This document shows positions 9,701-21,085 of a stretch of DNA of 64,000 nt, one piece after another (position 1 is the first letter of the stretch; the number at the start of each line of letters is the position of its first letter). Source of the DNA: Capitella teleta (lineage: Eukaryota > Annelida > Polychaeta > Capitellidae); NCBI GenBank assembly GCA_000328365.1, contig KB304376.1, positions 183,726 to 247,725 of the forward strand, written 5' to 3'. The position numbers and the translations under genes are program-made. The notes below the pieces were generated by a model. It saw only the letters and a program-made list of their open reading frames with translations, was not told the DNA's origin and ran no database searches.

Positions 9701-12580
9701 TGTTTGATTGTTTTCATGCGTTTTTCGAATAATCAAGTACATGTTCGTTTCACGTGCTTCCTACGTTCATGCATCTGGGGCGAACAGAGTGACACCAGAT
9801 GTGATGTAAATGCCATAATATTCTACATCTGCGTGCTAGTATATGGGTGGCAACTTACAAAACTGATATGTTATCGATAAATAATTATTTGCTAACCCTA
9901 CCCTAAATAACTTTAATTATAACGCATGTATAATACTACACGTACCCATGATTACAAATCTCCTGCGGAATTTTTTGAGGCTATAAAATGCAGACAGGCA
10001 TCTATTTATTGCGATGAAGCAGGGAGACGACAAACATCACAGTCCAGCCGAAACAGCGCTGTAGGCCTCTATCTTTGTTTCGGCGAAATGAAACGATCAC
10101 CCAACACTCGCCGCCAGACCCCAAAACAAGCAAATTAGCACTCAGAGTAAACAAACGGTAAAAGATAACTGCTTCCGGTCACCCTCAACTAGCAGCCCTG
10201 CGGATGATTCATCCATCTGGCATAATTCTAAAGCAAACTGAGGTAAAAATTAAGAAAAATTCGATACGCTGAAAGGAAACCCCGATATCGTACATACATT
10301 CTACGTGCGTACAATTGATGATTATTTAAGTCATTCGTGATGTACAAGCGTGCATGTCATTATCTGACGCATGTGATCGTGAGTGCTAATAGTATTGTGG
10401 CCACTCGCTCCTTTACCGTAAACAGGCCGCGTTCTCCGTTACAGTTGCCAATGTGGATCTCGTCGTTTCCGGCGTCGACGAAGGCAGGAAAGTGGCGCCT
10501 CAACCGGCGGGAAACCGAATGACGGCAATCCACTCTGACGCTGACCGTATCTCCGGTCACGCTGACCACCAAAGAATGCCACTGGCCATCGAAGACTGCG
10601 TCCATGTCATCGAAATCAACACTGATGACCTTTTCACTGGCATACGTCACACGAATCACGTTCAAGGACATGGTCACTCCGATCTTGACCTCTGTTGAGG
10701 CACGTGGCATCAAGGTCATTATGCATTGTTCGCTTGTTGTGTTTGATGTTTTCAAAGTAATCAGTAATGAAAATTCTTCAGGGAAATAATTGCAGAACTT
10801 GACGATGTCTGATGCCAAGAAATGAAGACCTGCTGCCCTGGTTGTGAAGCTGTACGCATGCGCATAATGCGTGGCGTCGTAGATGACATTTACACCACGA
10901 GGAAGTCCGTAGAACGAAGGGGCCAGCCGCGCCAACAGACTGACCGGCTCCAATTCTGCAAATACGTTTCATACTGAGCTAAGCCTAATCGTACACATGT
11001 ATACTACGGGATGGGCCATCCTGAGTACTCACAAGTCCGAATCCCAATAAGCATAAGTCCTATAACCATTATCGCAGTCGTTTAGTCGCGAACCCTCGTG
11101 AATTCGGACTTGTGAGTCGCTTCCGTAAGTATATATTAGACATATTCACTCTAAGCCGGTCGAAAAAGAAGCTTTGATTGGCTCATAATTTAAAATCACT
11201 AAGACATATAATATTATTAATAATGTATACAAATGACGGCGATATGACTGAAAGCTGTATGATGAAATGAAGATTTTTTTTTTCTCTGGCCATGTAATTA
11301 AATCAGTGCAGTTTATTCATTGAAATTTAATTTCAAGAAAAATTCAGGAGTTATACGCCAGACAAGTATACAGCTAATGTTCACTGCGAATACAGGAATA
11401 TACTCGACCCATCGACCATGACTGCGGGGCGGTCCAACGCAGACAGCACAATTAATCTGAGATTACCGGATCAGCGACCGTTCAAAGGATCCGCCCTCAA
11501 CAACGGGATTCGTCGGGATTTGCTCCAGAGAGCCCGGAAATGCCATCGGTGAACAATCTCGGCCACGAGTCTTACTTTTGCCTCCGTGGAGCCGTGCATG
11601 GGATTAATCCTTTTCTGGATCATTGTCGGTACATTGCCACCGTGTGCTAAGTTAAATCTGCTATTAAACCTACAAATTTCGGAATTCCCTTTTCAAAAAC
11701 GATTCTACTATAGCATAATTACTGAGTAATAATGCGTATAGAATACATCAACAAAGTCAAATTAAATTTCGTTGCTCGTCAGTTTACGTGAAGGTACAAA
11801 CCAATAATTAAGCACATAATTATAATTATAATTATTGCCGTTTTTGCTTTGCTTTTGGTTTTTGTAAGCCAGAGCATTATTGAGTTCAGGGCGGCAACAT
11901 ATTTCACCCCCCCCCCTCCAAATGTCATAAAAATATCCAATTCGCAGTTATATCGTCGCACGCGATTCGAGCATTTTGAACAAACGTTTCACTACTAGTA
12001 ATTTCATAGTATGTAACCAATGCTGAATGGGTTTTTAACTCCATTGACAGAAGCGCCACATAGCACTGCTGTGACTCAAGCCAAGGAAATTAATCTCCAC
12101 TCGATTTCAAAAGGGCCATAAACCAAAATATTACACTTCTACCATAAAAGGGAGAAGTCCAAAAACTTTTTTTTTTTGGTATATTGGTATCATGTAATGA
12201 ATGCGGAATATATCAATTTCAGCACTGTGTATAAATGAGGTGTGTATACATGTGCATGTATTGTCTACTCGGTGGTGCGACAAGAACGGGGCGAAATTGA
12301 TTGGCGCAGATCCGTATCAACAAAGGGATTCGTCATCACAATTAGAGCCAATGAAAGCGATCCGTATTTGTCACTATTTGAGCATGTGTTGCTCTGATGA
12401 GGGCGGCATTAGCGTTTCAACAACACGGTACCTCAATGGATTATGTAATTGGTACCTACCCATACACGGTCTTGGATAGGACGGCAGTGAAGCTGCAAAG
12501 GTTAAGAGACCGAGGACGATGAAAGCCAAGGTCAAAGGTCGAGACTTCGGCGGCAAAGATCGTGAAACTTCGGGGGGCAT
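6797..12580 (-). CDS. TSPEAR: Thrombospondin-type laminin G domain and EAR repeat protein
   Basis: Nine exons join in consistent phase: 12580-12460, 10955-10417, 9209-9086, 9034-8918, 8700-8435, 8384-8198, 8141-7921, 7339-7149 and 7058-6797 (stop TGA 6797-6799). The product is about 675 aa, close to vertebrate TSPEAR. Exon 1 holds a signal peptide (hydrophobic core LTLAFIVLGLLTFAASLP). Exons 2-4 encode the TSP N-terminal-like laminin G domain, including ILLPGSDISLATCP. From exon 5 on there are seven EAR/EPTP repeats, seen as repeated FLAVAN-type cores followed by IFRW/VHLW and FxxFQ blocks; the last ends VYKVKLI. The family is secreted or surface-bound; EAR repeats are thought to form a beta-propeller that binds receptors. 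Introns 3, 5, 7 and 8 carry the paired ATCATAACG motif, and intron 2 carries a SINE. AATAAA signals lie at 6635-6651 (complement). Confidence 0.93.
7064..7091. repeat. Paired ATCATAACG motif, inverted (hairpin)
   Basis: AATCATAACG at 7063-7072 and its complement CGTTATGATT at 7083-7092 form a perfect 10-bp inverted repeat with a 10-nt loop. It sits at the 3' end of TSPEAR intron 8, immediately before the acceptor. Confidence 0.8.
7814..7877 (+). repeat. Paired ATCATAACG motif, direct
   Basis: Two exact copies at 7814-7822 and 7869-7877 in the same orientation, inside TSPEAR intron 7 (7340-7920) and antisense to the gene. Confidence 0.8.
8385..8434 (-). repeat. 50-nt TSPEAR intron built from the paired motif
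   Basis: This intron, read in the gene's sense, runs gtacta...gcaaag and contains TCATAACGCAT twice (complements of 8417-8427 and about 8398-8408). The two copies and their spacer make up most of the intron. Confidence 0.7.
9035..9085. repeat. 51-nt TSPEAR intron with two AGTGCGTTRTG copies
   Basis: In the sense of TSPEAR the intron starts gtgAGTGCGTTGTG and later has AGTGCGTTATG before the pyrimidine tract and acceptor. On the plus strand these read CATAACGCACT and CACAACGCACT, the reverse orientation to the copies in intron 5. Confidence 0.7.
9258..9590 (-). repeat. SINE copy 2, near full length
   Basis: A tRNA-derived SINE in TSPEAR intron 2, read on the minus strand. It has box A (TAACTCAATCGG, complement of 9565-9576), box B (GGGGTCGAGACACC, complement of 9516-9529), then the same body blocks as copies 1 and 3, including GGTATGCAGGAT and TTATCGATAAGAG. 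The 3' end is the GCCGTAAAACCC block at about 9290. Confidence 0.85.
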
Positions 12581-13825
12581 TTTTGGCTTTCTGAAATGAT
12601 ATTACATATAGTATTAGTACAAACTATAGTCGACAATAAAGCTATGAGTTCTTTGATGTGCGAATTCTTGTTATCTTGAGAGGGAGAATCGCTTTGAATG
12701 TGAGCATTATTGGATCCAGAAATAGAAGACTAGTTGCACACAATTTGAACGACGTGAATCATCCCACACAGACATCCATTGATACAATGTACCAACATAA
12801 TTCATTAATCACATTATTCACCATTATAAAAGTACTTCAGAATTATTTCGGGCTTAGATTGGAATCGACGATAAAAATTTTTGCATTTGAGGCAGAACAA
12901 TAAGGACTCTGTTTAAACTTATAAACGGATCAACGCCTTTATAGATCGAAGACCCAAAATGTAATTACCAATCACATAAATTAATTAAACATTACACCCC
13001 TACAATTGGAGTTTAATTACTAATTTGTGATTAATGAGCCGCTCACCTGTGAACGAGAGGACATGCGTCGTGATGGCGTTTAAATCTTGCGAAGTCAGTT
13101 TTATCTCGCAAGGAGGAGCAGAAGAAGCAGAAAAATGAGGATGCCGCCTTAGATCGAGGGTCGTTCACACGAGCCCCCTAGCGGCAGGGCTGTGACGCTC
13201 AAAAGTGACCGGTATCGAGGGCCGATCGCCGGCTAATCGGTCAGCGCGGACCTTCGCTTGAAAGCGCACCATCGCTCCCTCGATCAACTGGGGTCAGTTT
13301 TAGTTAATGGAGGCTATTTCTCTGGAAACGGAGATCGATGCACACTCTGATACGGAAGAGCGAGCTTGTCAGTTATGCACATTGGCGATGTGAGCGAAGG
13401 ATGTGATGACGCATGAGTATTGTACTGTAGGCCCTATGTTTACAACTATTCAATGTATATTGTATTAAAATATGTTTCATTTCGCAATTAATATCATTAT
13501 ATATACAATTATACAGGAACAGATCAACAATTGCAACTCAATACTGTTAACTTGGTAGGCCTATAACGGTGGAAATGGGTGTAAGAGAAAGAATTTTATA
13601 TGGTTAATGAACAATATTTCTAGTTTTAATGCTTGACGCGAAGGTATGTTCTGTGGGGTTTATATTTTCAGTGATTCGATGAAAAGCTAGAAGGCTGAAA
13701 AGCAAAGCATGTGGCTAAGGCTGATGCTAAACAGAAACATCACACGAAGCAATCGTTTGATCCGACAGTTTGCATGAAGGGCAAGAGAGAGCATCCGTCA
13801 TCACTCCTGAGAAGGACTCACCAAA

Positions 13826-13855
13826 ATCATAACGCACTTTGGCTATATCATAACG
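13826..13855 (+). repeat. Paired ATCATAACG motif, direct
   Basis: Exact copies at 13826-13834 and 13847-13855, 21 nt apart, same orientation, in intergenic DNA. Confidence 0.8.
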
Positions 13856-14573
13856 TCTCGCTCGGATTCTCGATTTCTCACACACGAACCCGTTTAAAAA
13901 AGTAAAATATCCCTTTAACTGACCTGTTGGCGAATCACTAAATCTACTAGGCACAGATCATCCTATTATTATAATAAATTATTAAATTATTTTCAGAACC
14001 GATTCATAATTATCAGAATGAATGTGAAATAATCCTCAGAGCCCCAGTTGGAGCTGCAAATGTGAAAACACAGAATTATTTTAATGTGATTGAAAATAGG
14101 CCTACCACAGAATTGAGATTATATTCAAATTCTGTGAGGACTACTGGGTTTGAAGGCCTGCGCCAGGAGGGGTAGTGGGAGTTAATGGTGTTCACAGACA
14201 AAACACCGCAATTTAACAGGGAAAAGGCGCTTGGCATATTTTTATTATGGTTTCAATTTTGTATCTTCGTATCAGAGTGCCTTTTTCACCCTTATCCCTT
14301 AATAGTTAATATATGTATAGGTATACAATACTGAACCCATATCTTGGGATACGTTGTTCGACTTTGACAATTTTGACGTCTATGTTCAATTTTGAAGTCT
14401 GAACCAATCAACCCTACTTGTTAGGGGACAAGGAGTTCACAACTTCTATACTATAGTGGCAGCCGTTGGCGTTATAAGCTCTCGATATTTAATGCTAATA
14501 GAGGAGCTCTAGGGCTTACTAGGATCCTATGTAATAAAAACTATGTTTACTGTATAGGATGTTTAGGGCTTAC

Positions 14574-14790
14574 CAGTTATGTTTGCATGACGACGGATTG
14601 TTGGGTTTCCAGAGAATTTAAAGTTCTCTGGTATGCCTCTGTCATCATAACGTACTATTTCAACTTCACCAGGACGATACTGAATCATAACGCAGATATT
14701 CTCTCCCGGAACCGGAACTTGGAAGCTTCGGCAATTATCGGAGATAATCGGGAATCTCACGTTGATGCTCAATGTTGAGTGTTGTTTCAC
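14574..14790 (-). CDS. Possible exon of an unknown minus-strand gene
   Basis: An open frame read from an ATG at 14790 contains a short PVPGE block and RYDDRG, and ends at a good 5' splice site (ACTG|gtaagc). I do not recognise it and found no matching downstream exon. It starts about 60 bp from the eIF4E2 ATG on the opposite strand, so it could be part of a bidirectional promoter arrangement. It also contains both copies of the 14644-14692 motif pair, which may mean the frame is accidental. Low confidence. Confidence 0.2.
14644..14692 (+). repeat. Paired ATCATAACG motif, direct
   Basis: Exact copies at 14644-14652 and 14684-14692, 40 nt apart, same orientation, about 160-200 bp upstream of the eIF4E2 start codon. 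Confidence 0.8.
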
Positions 14791-14847
14791 TTTTGATGCT
14801 CTCGAGACAAGAATGCTAACCTTTGTATCTCTTAATCTAAGTACAGA

Positions 14848-16757
14848 ATGAATAACAAGTTCGATGCGTGAGTGTTAGCTCTTTGCACGAGTTTCCGGTC
14901 GTAACGTCCATCGTCCGTGTTTTGTTTGTTTTCCGTCCGGTATTGCCGTAATCGTAATGCAATGGACTTCAAAAAATTTAGTATTTATTTACGGTTACCG
15001 TTTTCAACAAGTTGAACAACTAGGGCCTACTACTCAGTGAGCTACATTTAATGCAAGTTCAGTTCAACAACACGCCTTGTTTATTTCTCTGATCTTGCCT
15101 GCTGTCACTGAATTCAGCAAGCGTTCATCCATAATAGGCCTACTTTCATCTTTGCCTGCATCAGCCCGTCACCATACTCCCAATCTGACTGTCTCAGTGT
15201 CTGGACTCTTGGTGGGAGGCTTCTGAGATCTGTTAGTTCTGGATCTGACACAGGGTGAAACCGACAGAAATAACCTCAACAGCACTATTGTGACTTTGAC
15301 AATTGACAATGTCACTAAGTCACAGTCCACACTCCGAAAGCTTGTAAGTTGTAACCAAGTCATTTACCAAGTGATTCGTTAAAAGGAATTTACCATCGCT
15401 ATATCCGCCCTTTGTTTCATGTTTTCTGAGTTATGTGTTAGGCCTATAATGTGAGCACCATGAGAATATTATTATTGATGACAGTATAATTATTTACCAT
15501 AACACACTCATATTCACATTCAATGACATTGAATCCTGTTCATTGAAGTGAGTCAATCGATGCGAGTTACTTTGCATTGGTTGTCCTTCACAGGGTGATG
15601 TTTATTGACAGCATTGAAATAGTATAGTCCCGTGTGTCGTGTTTGACCCATGGTCATTGTACTCTTTTTGCTGTACAGTACCTTTGTCTCTTCCAGACTG
15701 AAGTCAGAAGGCGAAAGTGGTGAAGACGAAACAGAGATGAAAGCAACCCCATCTGACTCAGAGCCCGTGAGTGTCTCCCTCTACTCCCTTCCCTCTCTAC
15801 CCTCTCTTCATCTTCAGCCTAAGCAGCCAGGCGTTGGTGAGCACCCATTACAATTCAACTACACATTGTGGTACAGCAGACGGTCTCCTGGCAAACAGAA
15901 TATGTCTCAGTCGTACGATCAAAACTTGAAAAAAGTTGGCACATTTGCGTCTGTGAGTTTTATTATTTTTAGTGAATTGATTTGGATATGATTGATTTTC
16001 AGGTTGAGCAGTTCTGGAACCATTATTGCCACATCGCTCGTCCCTGTGAGCTCAGTGGTCACAGCGACTTCCACATGTTCAAAGACGGCATCAGACCGAT
16101 GTGGGAGGTCTGTCTCTGAGGCTGAATTTCTTCTCGATTGAAATCTTTTTCTCCCTCCCAGGATGATGCTAATAAGCTTGGAGGCAAGTGGATAATTCGC
16201 CTTAAAAAAGGCCTCGCGTCACGCTGCTGGGAAAATATCATCTTAGCCATGCTGGGCGAACAGTTCATGGTGGGCGAGGAGATTTGTGGGGCCGTCATCT
16301 CCATACGATACCAGGTAAACGTCAGGTGGCAGAAACAAGGCAGCGCCTTGCATAGTGGGAAACTTTGAAAATTTAACAATATTCAGTTTGTTTTATGTTG
16401 CATGATTTTCAAAATTAAAAATATTCCCAACCCTGTTACATCGTCATTTTATGTACCAGCCAAAACCTGTGTCTACTCTAGAAGCCTATGCCGTTAGATT
16501 TGACCCGGATTGTGATTATTTGCAGGAGGATATTCTTTCGCTGTGGAACAGAACATCAAACGACCAGCAGACGACCTCCAGGATCCGAGACACTCTGAGA
16601 CGCGTGTTGAATCTGCCGCCAAACACCATCATGGAATACAAGACGCACAATGACTCTCTCAAGTGAGTACCTCTGCTGCTCACAACTGCAGTCAATCAAT
16701 GTGAATTATTTCAGAGACAACTCCAGTTACAGAAACACGGATCTGTTCATGCGCTGA
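14848..16757 (+). CDS. EIF4E2: eIF4E homologous protein 4EHP (eIF4E type 2)
   Basis: Seven exons with GT-AG boundaries and consistent phase: 14848-14867, 15697-15766, 15818-15952, 16003-16107, 16162-16314, 16526-16662 and 16715-16757. They give 220 aa. The start MNNKFDALK matches the conserved 4EHP N-terminus, which fixes the tiny 20-nt first exon. The cap-binding fold is intact: the 4EHP-specific WYSRR block (Tyr where eIF4E has Trp), GTFASVEQFW, PMWEDDANK with the second cap-stacking Trp, GGKWIIRLKKG and the NLPPNTIMEYKTHND C-terminal helix. 4EHP binds the m7G cap without recruiting eIF4G and represses translation of selected mRNAs, often with GIGYF partners. The gene converges on the LRR gene, whose stop lies about 460 bp downstream. 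Confidence 0.97.
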
Positions 16758-16811
16758 GCTGCATCTTCTTCCATTCATCTCAAAACTATTCATCATGTTT
16801 CATTTCTCAAC

Positions 16812-16817
16812 ATTAAA
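16812..16817 (+). terminator. Polyadenylation signal ATTAAA
   Basis: ATTAAA lies 55 nt after the eIF4E2 stop codon, followed by a T/G-rich stretch. This common variant of AATAAA would give a very short 3' UTR and leave space before the convergent gene. Confidence 0.5.
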
Positions 16818-17217
16818 GTTCTCGTTGCTGAAGAATCTATGATTGTTTATTTTTCGGGGAGATTTACTTTCACTGAAAAATCGTACATCTTATGTGTCAT
16901 TATTTTTGTAGGTTATTGAGAACCACTTGGTTACAGTCAATCGACGTTCGTTCATGTACTAGGAATATTTTAATTTCAATTGTTCTATTAATTACTGGTA
17001 ATACAAAAAGGTTTCCCAAATTGAGCAGGTTAGTTCATCAACTTCCACTTTCACGCAAGCAAAGGGACAACAGTTTATTTGAGCTGTGCTTAAAAATCTA
17101 CATTCAATTCATAACATGCAAACAGTGTATTGATCACAGAGTGAAGAAACCTATTTCTTTTTCTGAAAAAAAAGACGAGCAAAATATGATACCTGTAATC
17201 AGGAATGATTAAATTGA

Positions 17218-20200
17218 TCAGCAAACCTTTTTCCCTTTTTTCTTTTTCTTTTTCAGACCAGAGCCCAGCTTCAGAATATCATTGAATGTATCACTCATCA
17301 GGCGATGCGTAGTTCTTATTTTGACCGCTGGTAAATCAACTGTATGGAGGAATAGATCGTCAGTGAATATAAGAAATTCTGAGGAGAATACATACTATTA
17401 AACATTAATAAAAACTAGAAAAAAGAAGTGAATTATACAAATTTTGTGAAACACATTTTCATGCTAATTCGCATGAATGTGTCAACTTTGACTGGAAGTA
17501 ATCAAATAATTATTAATGAAGGTCTAACTAAATAATACTGAAACCGTCCATAAAGACGTGTCCGCAATCCTTTGCAAGAAGATTCGGGTTCAATAATTTG
17601 TTTCCAAAAGAGCACCACTTAGTCCTTTAGTGGGATTTTGTAGTACATGTGTGTATAACGTTATGAATACCCTTATAATATTATAAATTCATTAAAATAG
17701 GATGATATATAATTGCATAATGAATAGATAAATGAATACACAAATGTATTTCTCACCATCTTTCCTATCCATCAACCCTTCAAGGAGTTCTCTGCCACCA
17801 AGTTCTCCAATCAAATTGTCTTCGATGTCAAGTTCTTCAAAACATTCAGAATTACTTAGCAGTCTAAAAAGAATATAAAAATAAAAATATGTTCTTGAAT
17901 TAATGATCACAACATATACATGTTATATAGGTATATTGTTTGTGCAAATTAATGAAATAATGAAGGGACGACTCACTTCCTGATCAAGCGCATACAGATC
18001 AGAGAGTTGAATTCTCCGTTACTGTAGATGTCTATTCCGTTGTCCGCTAAGTGCAGTTTTTTTACCCAGGGACCGACAGGGGGAGGGGGCGGGGGTCCTT
18101 TCTTCTTTTTCTTTCCTAGGAAAAGGAATCGTGGTATTTCTTTCATTTTGTATCATCGTCATCTGCATGTGCATAAGTACTTGAAGGGAGGGAGAACAGG
18201 TTAAAAATGGACTTTGAGTCGTTATTTGATGCACCAAAAATGATTCATATGCCTGGCCCACACAAGGAATATCATCGCTAACGATTTCGCGGGAGATATA
18301 TTGCTAATTAGGCGTGACGTCAGAGGCTGTCATGAAACACCGAGTTCCCCATCTTTTACAATGGGCCTCGTTATATCAGTGTGTCCTGCGACTAAACCCC
18401 TGGATATTTTTTTATTTTCTTTTCGGAAATAGAATAATCATTTTGCCACCAGTCAGGTGCAAAAAAAAAAATATTTTTCGCTAATTTTCTTATTTTAACA
18501 AGCGATTTTCTAAGACACCTACCATGGTTTCTCATTCTGAAACAGTAAAAAGGTCAGCCAGAGTGCACCACGCATGCGCAATACTGACGCTTTCGTTTCG
18601 TAAACAACAAATATGTCCTTTTATGGCGAAGATGCTCTGCTCTGATTGGCTGAAATCGATAGCTTCACGAGGGCAACCGGACCAATCACGGCAAGCCCTC
18701 AGCTGACGTTTGCCTCCTATATTTTGCAATGGAAGCCATTCTCCCATAGGCGCAATGCTAACCCCGATATTCGGAATGCATTATTTCCTTACGCTTGCAT
18801 CCAGGCATGGTGTTTTTGGCACGGAATGCTATCAATTGGTGCTATGAGTCAATAGAACATCACTTAAAATTTAGTTCCCCATCCCTTTAATTAAATAAAG
18901 CCCCCAACACTAAATTGTATCTGGCTACGGGTCAAGGAAGTTGAGTCCTACCAGCCTCCCTGAACAACACTGAGCATTGCCATATTTCCTATCGCAGTGA
19001 ATCTCTGTATCTATGTACAGTATGTTTGGTCACTTTGTGACCTGAGAAAGGGAAGGGGTTTTTACTTGGAGTGCAGAAATCATCATGTACAGTTGGTTGA
19101 ATAATGTCATTTGTTGCACACATAACTGCCATAAGATCCCAGTGGTGATTGGTGGCATCTGGTATTCCTCAAACACAAATAGTTCTCTCATATCTGGCCA
19201 TTTTATTCTCTGTTCTATTTTTTCACAGAATTTCGAACCCGGGCCCATCACAATTTTCGTTTATGGATATGTTATTGTGTGTTTTCCGGTTTTTAACTCT
19301 TTAATTGAGACAACTGAAGTCACCTTTTTTCTTCTTCTTTTTCCCCTTGGCACTTGCTCTGGATGGAGAACGCTCCCCTGATGTTCCGTAGCCACCAAGT
19401 TGATTGCTGCCTGCCTCTGAGAAAAAAAAAAAAAATCAGTAAAACTTGTTTGTTTTTACAATAAAAACTTTTACATTAAAAAATAGTTTTGAATGTTTAG
19501 TTTTTTAAAAAATATTATTTTATAGTTTAATTATCTCATTTAAAAAAATAAAATGAGATAATTAAGACTGGGATAGCACCTCTGGCTGCAGCCATTTCCA
19601 AGTCTTCCTTTTCCTTTCTCAATCTCTCCCGCTCTTTCTCAAACATTTCCTGTTCAGAGAAATCTGCCACTCCCTTGATGAGTTCAATGGTCCCGTCACA
19701 TCCCAAATTATTTCCATCAACAAAAAGCTCTCTACAACAAAATTAAGTCATGACAATTCTAATAACGGGCCCTGTAGAACTTACGAGACGGCTGTGTGGG
19801 TAAGAACGCTGCCCAAGTAGCTCCCACTCATGACGCCAAGGTCACAGAAACAGAGGCTGAGCGAAGTGATGGTGACGTTGCATAGGAGTCCTTCACATAA
19901 ATATTGACAGCCTTCATCCCCAAATCTGAGATAATTAAGTAGGTCATGGGATTGACACTATTGGGTAACTTACTCATTATAATCAAGAAGAACAGTTGTA
20001 AGGCTGGCACAGGGGTTGAAAGCTCTGAAATAAGGGAACAAGACCACCAGGATATAGATCGAACATACATATGCATTTGGAAGACCATCCTGCATTCATG
20101 GACGACTTACAGTGATAATCGTTGAATAGCAGAGGGCTGAAGAAGGCAGTCCATTAATTCAAGGACTCTGATTGGGTAAACGCCCTTTTCTATGAGGTTA

Positions 20201-21085
20201 GCCTGAAAGAGATAAAGGTGGACTTACAGCCACGAATAATACAATTATTGATCCCAGAAAGTAGCATATGGTATATCTGAATAATCCTAAGGCCCATTTA
20301 ATTTAATTTAATTTAATTTAATTTAATTTATTATTTATTCATTTAATTTATCATTTTTCAGGTTATCTGTGTGCATTGGTTCTTAACACAAGTACAGTCA
20401 CTCCTCGTAATTGGGCCTCATGCAATCTTGCCTTTGCACAATTCGGCCTTGACAATAATGTACATGCATACATTGTATAGATAATGAATCCTTCGTGTGC
20501 CAGTGTTAACTGTTAAATAAACCAGGGTTACGTAAACCAGCATTTCTATGAGATTGGATTAACGAAATGTGACTACTTGTAGTTGCTATTACATTGCTTC
20601 TCGATTTTGATTCCCATAGTATTTAATACCAGTATTCTGGACTCATGAATGACAGTTGAATTGAATCAAACAGGTTATGTAACGATTACCAATGAACATA
20701 CCAGTGAAGCTGCATCTTCATGCTTCATGGGAACATCCCAGATATGCAGAGTTCTTATGTATGCATATCTCTCTTGGCGAATTGCTGTTAGAAGTGGTTC
20801 TGTTGCTATCACCAGATCCTTGGCACTTTCAACTGCAATAGGACTCAAAGCAAACTGAAAAATTTTGTTATGATAAAACACACACAAGAGGTCGCTAACC
20901 TTAGACAAGATGCTGCTGTTTTCTACTGATTCAAGGATGTCCCGTTTAATTGTGGGACTGGGGGCGCTTCCGTGTGTCAAACAATTCCGTTCGTATGTCT
21001 TCCAGAGTCGATTGAGGATCACAGCTGCGTTTGCAACTCCACCTTTTTTCTTCTGGGCTTTCTTGCCTCCTTTTTTAGACGGCAT
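17218..21085 (-). CDS. Leucine-rich-repeat protein with Lys-rich termini
   Basis: Ten exons join in phase: 21085-20900, 20854-20702, 20202-20111, 20024-19974, 19925-19785, 19731-19580, 19416-19324, 18115-17977, 17863-17757 and 17378-17218 (stop 17218-17220). The product is about 424 aa. The N-terminus is MPSKKGGKKAQKKKGG. Residues about 60-230 hold ribonuclease-inhibitor-type LRRs (LTTVLLDYNEFGDEG, ITSLSLCFCDLG, ELFVDGNNLG). A charged helix follows (FEKERERLRKEKEDLE), then a Lys-rich segment, a six-proline run, two more LRRs (KKLHLADNGI, FEELDIEDNLIGELG) and a Lys-rich C-terminus. No signal peptide or membrane segment. Lys-rich LRR proteins of this layout are often ciliary, but I cannot name an orthologue. 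Intron 1 (20855-20899, 45 nt) is in frame and stop-free, so its retention would add 15 residues. Confidence 0.85.
18315..18322. promoter_or_regulatory. CRE palindrome TGACGTCA in an intron
   Basis: A perfect CRE in the 1.2-kb intron between exons 7 and 8 of the LRR gene. Regulatory function is unproven. Confidence 0.2.
19526..19565. repeat. Intronic inverted repeat
   Basis: TTAATTATCTCATTT and its exact complement AAATGAGATAATTAA flank a 9-nt A-rich loop in the LRR-gene intron between exons 6 and 7. The transcript could fold into a 15-bp stem within this intron. Confidence 0.8.
20296..20350. repeat. AATTT microsatellite
   Basis: About eight tandem ATTTA/AATTT units, partly degenerate at the right end, in LRR-gene intron 2 (20203-20701). 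Confidence 0.9.

Larger units (their letters stand above)
12581..14847. other. Divergent intergenic region between TSPEAR and eIF4E2
   Basis: This interval separates two genes read away from each other and should hold both promoters. I see no further supported gene. It includes direct motif pairs at 13826-13855 and 14644-14692, and a possible minus-strand exon at 14574-14790 that is listed separately. A G+C-richer stretch at about 13140-13310 has no recognisable product. Confidence 0.5.

Noticed and set aside
16892-17212. Plus-strand open frame of about 106 codons downstream of eIF4E2
   Set aside because: It has no recognisable domain, begins after the eIF4E2 polyadenylation signal and lies next to the convergent LRR gene end. 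Likely chance.
17257-17333. A plus-strand exon-like frame (TRAQLQNIIECI...FDRW, then stop) after a strong pyrimidine tract, as a second 3' exon for eIF4E2
   Set aside because: The opposite strand carries the in-phase last exon of the LRR gene (17378-17218). The pyrimidine tract is the complement of its Lys-rich codons, and the frame does not match the eIF4E2 phase.
20404-20440. Single pogo-like terminus (CAGTCACTCCTCG) in an LRR-gene intron
   Set aside because: No inverted partner or TA duplication was found nearby.
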